From: Eumeta japonica
Taxonomy: Eukaryota; Arthropoda; Insecta; Lepidoptera; Psychidae
Assembly (NCBI GenBank): GCA_005406025.1
Contig: BGZK01001296.1
Span: 110,337 to 174,336, forward strand
Reading direction: 5' to 3'
DNA: 64,000 nucleotides
The translations under genes and the position numbers were made by a program. Below are positions 55,681 to 64,000 of this stretch, piece after piece. Within the stretch, counting starts at the first letter, position 1. Each line of letters begins with the position of its first letter. The notes beneath the pieces were generated by a model. It was not told where the DNA came from. It did not search any database and worked only from the letters and a program-made list of their open reading frames with translations.

Positions 55681-57130
55681 CAAACGCATATCATCATTTT
55701 TTATCATTCGCTCAACTTTCAGCCAGTCGCAAGGACCGAAAGGGACAGGTCCCGATACACAGGAAAGAGTGTAACTATATGAGGGGAGTGTAGGTTTTAG
55801 TTTGGATTGGGAATGACGGGAAAGTAGAGCCAGTCGGTATTCATGTAACTGTTTGCCAGAAACTGGAGTCAGGATAGGTAATAAATACTACAGTGCGTCG
55901 AAAATAGATTGGGAAGGGTAAATTTCTTGCGTTTCTCTTTTGAACTTTCTTTTATTTACTTGGTGAAGACTTTCATGTCCATTTTCAGAAATGCAAGAAT
56001 TCATCTGCAGCCTTTTTAATATCTACTGTGCTCTATGCTCATGTAGATTATTCTTATTGGTTCCTGTTGCAACAGCTTGCGTCTTTATAGAAGTATCCAA
56101 AGTGTAATTAGCTTTCTATTTTAGAATATCTTATAGCACAGTTAGATAGATTGGTGTCGAATTCTTAAAAGAAATATTTCCTATTTTTTTCTTCCATCTA
56201 TCTTTCATACTTTATTTTCTTCGCTTGGCGAAGAAGTATTATCGTCCGCTTAGAGAGTGTCAATGTTCATCCACAGCCTTTTTAATTTCCGCTTTGCTCT
56301 GAACTTTTGTGTCCTCTTCTTCTTGGTTCCCGTTGTAGTAGCTCATGTCGTGTCCACGCAAGTCTCTCATGTGTGACTAGGACGTCCAATTTTTTTTCCT
56401 GTTATAGGACACCTTAAATCGGTATTCATTAGGTGAAGTCGGGCCCTTTTTTTAAAGAAATTCTTCTACACAAATTTTTTTCTACCATTAATCTTTCGTT
56501 CTCCTTTTTTTATGTACTACAGATTTTCATTATCCGTATCTAAAAATTGGCAAAGTTCATCCGTAGTCTTTGTAATCTATGGTTTGCTAAGTGAGAATAC
56601 ATTTCGTTCTTTTTGGTTCCTGTAACAATAAATCCTGGGTTGTCGGAGCAGATCTCTCGAGTATAACTGGCTTTCTGTTGTAGTAGATATTGAAGCGGAA
56701 TCAAGTAATTGATGACGAGCTGTTCTTAAGAAGAAAAACTTTCTTTCGGAATTAATTTCTTCAGGCGATATTTCATTCTTCATTTCGTTTTCTTGGGGCA
56801 AACTTTCAGTGTCTGTTTGTGGGAGGCGGCAAAGTTGATACGCACTCTTGTTAATTACGTGCAGTCCACTTTTCTTACTTACTAGTGTCATAGCTCATTC
56901 TTGTTTTCGTTATTCTCTCATATGTAAATAGGATGTCCAACTTTTATTTGAAGTTGATCTTAAAACGATGTTCATTAGATGGTGTCGAGCACTTCTAAAA
57001 AATACTTCTTTCCTAACTTCTTTCTTCCTTTAATCTTTCATTCTTCATTTTCTTCACTTCATGCAGATTTTCAGTGTCTACTTCTGGGAGTCGATAAAGT
57101 TTAAATTAGCGTGAACTAACTTACGCATTA
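55680..57130 (-). repeat. Tandem-array element, long copy (five ~275-bp units plus a terminal module)
   Basis: Plus-strand anchors such as 'catccacagcctttttaatt' recur at about 56002, 56268, 56558 and 56837, and a partial unit starts near 57096, so the period is 266-290 bp. Each unit also carries 'ttcttggttcc(c/t)gt' and a 'tctttcattctt'-like end. On the minus strand the units translate, with frame changes, to repeated peptide phrases: TDTESLPQENEMKNEISPEE, RKFFFLRTARHQLLD, then versions elsewhere such as ENERLMVEKNLCR. The longest uninterrupted frame is 56577-56891 (104 codons). The module at 55690-55920 matches the reverse complement of 28290-28500. I know of no family with this structure. 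Confidence 0.7.
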
Positions 57131-57960
57131 AAATTATATTTACAATTTCATTATATGTACCTATAGATTTTACCGTTACTTAGGGGTTTAGTTTTTATCC
57201 CTAACGTTGTTTGTCAATGTGGTCGTATTGCGCGTGAGTGTGATCAACTGATTTATTATACATATACAAGTCACGATTAATTTCTGGAAAGGCACAGGGA
57301 GACTGCATAGTCCCACTTAATGCATACGTGACATCCATCTATTGTCTCGTCCAGGCTCGCTAGTGCTTGTGTTTAAAAATTGGTTCTTTTTTTTCCTTAG
57401 CTACCGATTGATATGAACAAGACCTTCTATGATACTTCTCGTGTACTCTTTCATCGCGTTTTTGAGATTTATTTTGTTTACCTATTTCAACATTTTTTAA
57501 GCTAAACTGCATATCTTGCATTGTACCAATTATTTCTGCCTAGAAAAGTAGTTTAGCAAAGTTAGAAGTGAAAACTCTGTAGTAGACCATAAATGCATTT
57601 GTGCTTGTTGCTACTGGAGTAACTACAGGGTCGAGCTCTTATGAAAAAAAAAATCTTTTTTGCCGCTTCTCTCACTAACTTTTCAACTTCCGTTCGTGTC
57701 GGCTAAAACCGAAGTTTTTTTTTTCTATCGGAACCGACTCCGACCGAGAGCCGTTTATTGAAAGAAAAGCCCTAATCCCATTTCTACTTCGGGCTGCGAG
57801 TCACCTTCCCTCTGTTTGATTGCCAACTAAAGTAATGACCGAGTCCGTTCGGCCCTTTATTGAAAAACGCCGGCGCGCGACGCGATTTCGCCACTTCATC
57901 TTCCGCACGGGTCGGACTTCCAACTACATCCGCGCTTTTCCTCACATTGAGAGGCTGTGT
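57130..57960. other. Unassigned stretch ending in a GC-rich island
   Basis: 57700-57960 is GC-richer and unique; it contains no recognised exon. The remainder is AT-rich. Confidence 0.35.
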
Positions 57961-57964
57961 AGCA

Positions 57965-58575
57965 TTTTTAGGGTTCGGTACGCCCAAATAAAAATAAATG
58001 GAATCCTTACATAATCACTTTGGTGTCTGTCTATGCGTTTGTGATAGCCATTTTTTATCGAATGTACTGGACCGATGAAGTCAGAAAGTTGGTACACGCA
58101 CTTATGAACTCCTGAGACCCAAACACGGACGGGTAATATAATTAATAAAATTTTGACCATGAAAGTTACTTTTGGGTGCAATTCGCTAATTGTTTCTTAT
58201 AATGTATAAATTTGCTTATTGTGAGGCCCTCAAATTTTTTTTTAAATGATGTAAAAGTAAATAGTTTTAATTATTTAAGAAAACAGTAGAATATTGACCA
58301 TTTTACTTCTTATATCTTGAACTATTGAGCTTATTATTTTGAAAAAAAATCAGAAAATAGTCTTTATAGATTATATGGGAACCTATAAGAAGTCTATGGT
58401 TTTAAAACAACATGGTAAATCTCGTAACAATGTGCGTACAAACTTACATTTGTAGTTCCTATAGTTACCACATTAAAACTGCAGTCAGATTTAAAAAAAA
58501 AAAACATCGCGTATAACGCATCCTCATACGGAACCCTCTTCATACGAGTTCGACTCGGACTTGTCCGATTTTTTA
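57965..58575 (+). mobile_element. Family E-type repeat copy 3
   Basis: It opens 'tttttagggttcggtacgcc' and closes 'catacggaaccctcttcata' then 'cgagttcgactcggacttgt' and 'ccgattttttaactcg'. These are the termini typical of the 'gggttccgta ... cttgg.cgattttt' repeat class also seen at 17532 and 53841. The interior differs from those two copies, so it is a subfamily. Confidence 0.55.
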
Positions 58576-58929
58576 ACTCGGCTTGTCTCAATGAGCGCAC
58601 ACCACTGTATAAAGCTAAAGTCGTGTGCGCCTTGATACATTAGGACATCTTTCACTTTTTCAGATGTATGTTTGTTTTTGACAATGAGAATTTTGACTAA
58701 GATTTATATGTTAGAATTTCGACTAAGAATTTATATGTTAGTAATATGTATAAAAAAATCTAAGAATTTATAGCATATTAAACAATGCAAAAACTAATTT
58801 TGTCATTTTTAATTTTAAATGTAATGTGTACAGAATGCATGAAAAAAAATGTATAGATACTCCATTTGCTGATCGCATTTGCTCGCTACTCTGCCCTCAT
58901 GAACATCGAATTAATTCTTTCATCTTTTA

Positions 58930-59600
58930 TATTTTATATCCCGAACTTGTGCCTGTTCTCGATTTCAGTCCTAGCGCCGCTTTAGATTTCAATTCTGGAA
59001 TTCTATTCAAAATACACATAATACAAATGTACATACGACGTTAAAAAAACTCTCAAAGAAATCTACCCCATTTTCGACAGTTTTTTTTAATGGTTTTTGG
59101 GCAGGTACCCTAAATTAATAAAGAGTGAAAATAGCTTGTATTCTGCTCTCAATAGTCTCTATTTACCAGTGTAACTTCCGTCAAAACAGATTCAGCCGTA
59201 TTTTATTGTGTGAGGTGTTAATTCGCGGAGGTGGTAATCTATAATAGTTGCTTGCCTGCCACATTAACATCCAGCGTAAACCCACCACTGACCCTCGAAT
59301 CTGGCCCTCAACTACAAATCTCTATACAAAGAATTGAATATTGATTCAAGATGATTTACAGATATTTAATGCATGTTGCGGATAAGTGTCTAGATTGAGC
59401 CGTTTTGAATATTAACCCGGATAAACAAACAGACATAATAAATATGGAATAAAAAGTAACCTATGCATTGCTCTTAATAGACCTCTAAGTGTCACTGCAA
59501 GTCCTGTCAAAATCGGTTCAGCTATTTTAGAGATTAGTTCGGATAAATACATGAACAGGCAAAATTTTTTTAAGACTTTTTAAGGGTTTGGTAACGTATA
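58930..59600 (+). repeat. Family F-type repeat cluster containing the pair of the 8724-8860 block
   Basis: It has the pyrimidine block 'cctgttctcgatttcagtcc', then 'gattcagccgtattttattg', then 'atagttgcttgcctgccaca' to 'gaatattgattcaagatgat' (59241-59372, matching 8724-8860), then 'caaaatcggttcagctattt'. '...aaatcggttcagc.gtttta' and 'gataaac.(a)acagacata' are phrases common to short lepidopteran repeats. It is non-coding. Confidence 0.55.
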
Positions 59601-60410
59601 ATAATATGAGTTTGTGAAAAAGACTTTATTTCAAAATCATATACTCATATTTTAATTTTATTAGCTTGTATAGATTAAGTTTTGGCAATGATATCCAAAG
59701 CAGTAAGGTCTGTGGTCAACTTTTAATAACTGTCGAAGGATACAATGATAATATCACTAGCGAACTTATTATACAATAAATATAAGAGATAGAGCAAAGA
59801 ACTCTATTTTATGTCTACTCGGATGAAACTGCGGGTGAAATCCAGTATACTGTGTAGCTGGTAGGTATAATAAATAAGGGGCACCGCAATTTGTTGTTGA
59901 TTTTACAACTTGGTATAGTACAAACAGGTATGGGTTAAGTTCACTAGTAAGAATCGATATATAAATAACTGTCGTATTTCCTAATACTAAAAAACAAATA
60001 CGCTTGTAGTGAATGGAGTTGGTTATCGCATTTAATAATTTCATTCATAAATTGTCCTATTATACATTTAAAAATTTATTTCAAGTAACACAGAGATAAA
60101 TTAAGGAAAAATCGAAGAATTGCAGTCTCCACCAATCGATTCGGGATCGAATCGAAATGATTTCGTACTAGCAACGCCCAAACTCGATTAGCCTGTAATC
60201 GAATCTCGACCGTGACTTGCGCGGGGAGCCGATTGAGGCTGTTTGTCGATTGGACGAGTTACGAATTTTCTATGTTTCCTGAAATTATGAGTTCAGATAA
60301 TAACCTTATATTATTTTATTGCAATGACCTAAATATACTGTAACTGCGTCAGTTTTACAATTAAAAAATTCAAGTGGATAAACATTTATTAATATAATGC
60401 AACAAAATTT
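59600..60410. other. Unassigned stretch
   Basis: A GC-richer unique block at 60120-60270 is a weak candidate for a conserved element. Otherwise AT-rich. Confidence 0.35.
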
Positions 60411-61055
60411 TGTGAAAATAAAGTACAAGCCCATTTTTTTAGTAGAGTATGCAGAGACTACATTTTCCATATGGTACAATTTTTTAATACCTTTCTTGGT
60501 TCACTAAAATCCATCAATCTTTTCATGCAAGCTCGTCGGTTTCTGTTGCTTACAATTTAGTTCCTTTTTAATATGTTTCTAATTTGGTCTTGCATAATAT
60601 TCTATAGGGCGACTCTTGTCGATTTTTCCATTTTCAGGTATCACAAATATTTGCTCTATAGACTTGTTTTGCCAGTCTACTTTCATTCATCCTTTCCAGA
60701 TGAACAAATCGCTCCCACATGACTTTTTCATGAACAAATCGCTTCCACGTACATGTTTCTACTCCACCCACTACATCTTCTTCCATACCACTGCTTTCTG
60801 ACGTCACTATTTCTACAACTATATTTCACAGACACTCTGCATAAACTACGTACAGATCGCATTGCCACTGCATTTATTTTATTTTTATTTTTCTTCTGCC
60901 ATATCCAATTATCATTACCATAAATAAGCGTAGTAATCAGGATTCCATTATGGATAGCCAAATGCTTTTGTCGTGCGTCACTTTTACTATTCTAACAGTA
61001 AGCAAGGCCCCATTCACTTCATTTCCCTCATTTACTGTCTTTTCAGCATCCCTAC
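60410..61055 (-). mobile_element. LINE ORF2 C-terminal fragment, copy 3
   Basis: Minus-strand reading: GRDAEKTVNEGNEVNGALLT (expected DIERRVNAGNKVNGALLA), then MAIHNGILITTLIYGNDNWI, WQKKNKNKINAVAMRSVRSL, CRVSVKYSCRNSDVRKQW, then in other frames pieces of ERMNES.LTKQIY, NRRACMKRLMDF and an IVPYGKCSLC-like end. It overlaps the region present in the 18990 copy and extends it further 5'. It has several frame changes. It starts at about 61055, beside a CCTAA-rich run. Confidence 0.8.
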
Positions 61056-61058
61056 CAA

Positions 61059-61084
61059 CCTAACCTAATTACCTAACTACCTAA
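61059..61084. repeat. Four CCTAA pentamers (telomere-like motif)
   Basis: CCTAA occurs at 61059, 61064, 61072 and 61080. TTAGG/CCTAA is the telomere repeat of most Lepidoptera. Four units in 26 bp with small spacers is more than expected by chance in this AT-rich context, but too short to be called a telomeric array. Confidence 0.5.
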
Positions 61085-61089
61085 GTATA

Positions 61090-64000
61090 TAAACTCTTAA
61101 ATTGTGCACAATTCCTATGTTCTTTTGAAAACTAATATACTATGTGGATACTCATTTGTTGCAACTCCGTTATATAAATAAAAGCCATCAAAATGTTTAT
61201 TTAGCCAAAAATTTTTTGCATAGTTCTCACAAAATACTGTTTCATATTTCATCTATCATATGAAATAAGCATAATTTGAATTGGATATTTTCGTTTACAA
61301 GAAGTGTTAGTGTTTACAACGTATTTTAATGTTACCTATCAATAATTTACATATTACCGATATATCAATGGTTAAAAATTTCTGCAATCAAAAGTTAAAG
61401 TGCTATGAAGTCGTGCAGGAAGCCATAAAATTAGTTTTTTCATTAAACAAGCTGAGCGATCGCAATCGTGTAGCCTAGAAAACTATCGTTTCCATCAAGC
61501 GTTGTTTTAACTGCAGTAGATATAAATTTTTACCTATTGCATTTCGATTTATGGTTTACTCAAATAGATCTTTTGATCGATGTAAAAAATTTTAACTACA
61601 AACGAAAGTCTCTTAGATCTAATGTAACGAGATTAGTTATATATCACTAATAAACGCATAAATCTTAATATATGTACATAATGTTTGTGTTAAGTTCGCA
61701 TAATACTATTAATGCACCCCTCTACCGTAATCAATTTTGGAGTGTTACTCAATTAAAACTTTGGTCGTAAGCATTTGGCGCAAAAGTAAATTAATGTTAT
61801 TTCTTTCGCAGTTGCAACATCCATTACCAACGTTACTGTTTTTAGAGGAAAATACTTCAAGTGTGTTATTGTGCTATTATTGACAGCATTTAAAAATAGT
61901 GTTATAGTAATAACATTTGATTTAGTTGACAAAACTCTAAACTATACATGTATTGTCTAGAATTCTATAGAATGTATATAACTTTTGAATTAATTTAAAT
62001 TGTTTGTTGAGATAAATAAGTATATTATGCAATGAAACAATTCTACGTACTTTCTCCTAAAATCAGTATTATGAATTAGTGGAGATGTATGTAGATTAAA
62101 ATAATATACGATATGAATTTTTTAGAAGTACAAGAATAAATTCTAAATTAATTCAACTGTAGAATAACTACAAGATTTCATTAATGCTAGAAATAAAACA
62201 ATTTGCAGTATTTCTAAATCTAGGTCACCGAGAAAATCTATACGGACTTCAATTAACGTTAATAGGCCATCAAGGGAATACGGCGCAGGCGATGCTCATT
62301 ACGCAAGCAGCTGGAGGTAGGCGGGAAATGGCGCAAAGTCGCTACTTCCCGACAACTTCTTAAATAGATCTGGCATGGCACATTAAGCAGTTTTTACCTG
62401 TTCCATTTTGTTTTATCTATTTTTTTCGTAATTTGTTTACGGGAAAAAATTTAATGAAAAAGACATAAGAAAACACAAAATGAGCTGGAACGTTTATGAT
62501 ACAAAATATATTGCATAGCCACAAGCATAAAATAAGGGAAGGAGACGTTTATAACGAACATGCAGGAGCTTCGGCCTTCACTTTGTACTTATGCAATTTA
62601 AAAATGTTATTATTGATGGTTTTCAAGGAGATTTTTGATGTGAAACATATGTCAACGCGCCTGGAGAGTAAAACAGACTCGTATGACGATAAAAAACGTC
62701 ACTTTATATTAAACATAATTTTTAATATTACTCACGTAAAATAACGAACTTTGCTAATAAATAGGAAACTTACATAAATAAATATTAATCTTAGTTTACA
62801 TCCTATACTTCATAGCAAAAGGAAAAGGAAAAAGGGTGTTGCCAATTTTTTATATCCCACTAATTTAAGTTGCAAAAGTGTGAACATGAAATAATACAGT
62901 CTTACTGTTTCCAGAAGTCATGTGTTTAAAGATTTTAAGTCAGTGACAGTATTATTTATTTATTTTTTTCCAAATTTATTTATTGATTCTCATTAATTAT
63001 AATTTTTTTCAATATCCATTAATTTAGATATTTCACATCTGCCAGGCGTGAATGGCCACACATATTTTATTAAATAATGTTATATATCTCCATGATTGTT
63101 TCTTAGTATAAAAATGAATTTGTTCACAGTTGCCATACGTAAATGGCTGTAATCATGTTTTTTTTTATATATTCTTATATGTATATATACGTAGTATTTT
63201 TTCATATTATTATTTTCTTTACTAGGTCTTTTTCAGACATTTTAAAATAACGAAAGCATACCAAAATATGCCACAAGAAAAAAGAAGAGTCTTTATGATC
63301 CGATCGTAGGATGCAAACGAATAAGAAGAAAACAAATTAACGATCCTAAAAAATAAGACTATGCCGTGTATAAGATCTTGACCACGTTGGTATCGATGCC
63401 ATAAAACAATAATACATTAACAATACCTACTCAAGAATTTTTTTTTTAATTCTTAGTCACTGAATTCTTTGTGTGCAAGCAATTCTTATGGGGTGAAAAA
63501 TGTTTATTAGCGATACTGTCAACAAGCTGAAATTCATTTGAAAGATATATCAAACTTCAATTAACGTGTAGACAGCGATCAAGGGCAACAAACATTTCTA
63601 TATTAATTTTCGACATCCGTCTTAGGTTCTGTAACAGTTCTTTTTTTTAGAATCTGATCAACGTAGGAGATTTTTTTGATAGAGATTCCTTTTCACTGTT
63701 GTTTTGCTCAAAATTATTACCAATGCGAATAAATTACATCAAACTCATTTACACGTCAAGAGGGAAATATATATACAAAAAAAAGAAAACACGTGTGGCA
63801 CTCGGGGACTGCCACGGTAAAGCTATTATATAGTATTTTTTATCAACTTATGCAATTATAATTATTTATTTATTTTTATTTATGCAGTATTTTTGAGGAG
63901 GTGCCCTAAAGCCGAACTCTCAGGCATGAGTCACCAGATTGGTGGGGCGAGGGGGGATTGGCTGCATGCAGTAACGCCGATACAACCAGTGCCACCTAGA
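61090..64000. other. Unassigned stretch
   Basis: AT-rich. A related block, 'acttcaattaacgt' followed about 15 bp later by 'atcaaggg', occurs at 62248 and 63556. 62270-62350 is GC-richer. 63775-63830 ('acgtgtggcactcggggact') resembles a repeat I associate with lepidopteran genomes. No exon recognised. Confidence 0.35.

Overview
The window looks like a piece of an insect genome, most likely a moth or butterfly. It is AT-rich and gene-poor, and it is full of decayed repeats of kinds I associate with Lepidoptera: mariner transposons, several non-LTR retrotransposon (LINE) lineages, tRNA-derived SINE-like pieces, and short non-autonomous repeats ending in 'ctagcttttgcccgc'. There are no operons, no CRISPR arrays and no prokaryotic gene structure. 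Family assignments come from reading peptides and motifs by eye; nothing was searched against a database.

Only one host coding segment is convincing: an internal exon at 49658-49960 (+) with a hydrophobic signal-peptide-like stretch followed by one complete LDL-receptor class A domain. It has a textbook acceptor and donor and is phase 1 at both ends. Its start methionine and its other exons are not identifiable here, so most of the window is probably intron or intergenic DNA of that gene.

Layout. 1-3.1 kb: a decayed LINE 3' part (minus strand) and unassigned AT-rich DNA. 3.1-6.7 kb: a nearly full-length Jockey-type LINE on the minus strand, with ORF1, an endonuclease/RT ORF2 and one frameshift. 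6.7-12.3 kb: unassigned DNA with repeat pieces and GC-rich islands. 12.3-13.6 kb: a mariner copy with both ends. 17.5-18.7 kb: a 'gggttccg' repeat (family E) split by a nested insertion. 19-19.5 kb: a LINE 3' end. 21.8-24.2 kb: a degenerate array of about 150 bp units, long microsatellites and an RT fragment. 24.3-25.1 kb: perfect hairpins. 27.8-28.5 kb: one copy of an unusual tandem-array element. 36.5-38.9 kb: two mariners of different lineages. 41.7-42.9 kb: an RT fragment and a SINE-like piece. 48.5-49.5 kb: another mariner, lying just before the LDLa exon. 52-54.5 kb: a repeat cluster, a mariner stub and an uninterrupted E copy. 55.7-57.1 kb: the larger, inverted copy of the tandem-array element. 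58-61 kb: further repeats and a minus-strand LINE fragment. The last 3 kb are almost featureless.

The transposon genes all appear dead: they carry frameshifts, stops or lost catalytic residues. The least conventional structure is the pair of tandem-array elements at 27.84-28.52 kb and 55.68-57.13 kb. They share a roughly 230 bp terminal module followed by a GAT-rich tail, and carry decayed tandem units that look as if they once encoded a repeated peptide. GC-rich unique islands scattered through the window are candidates for conserved regulatory DNA.
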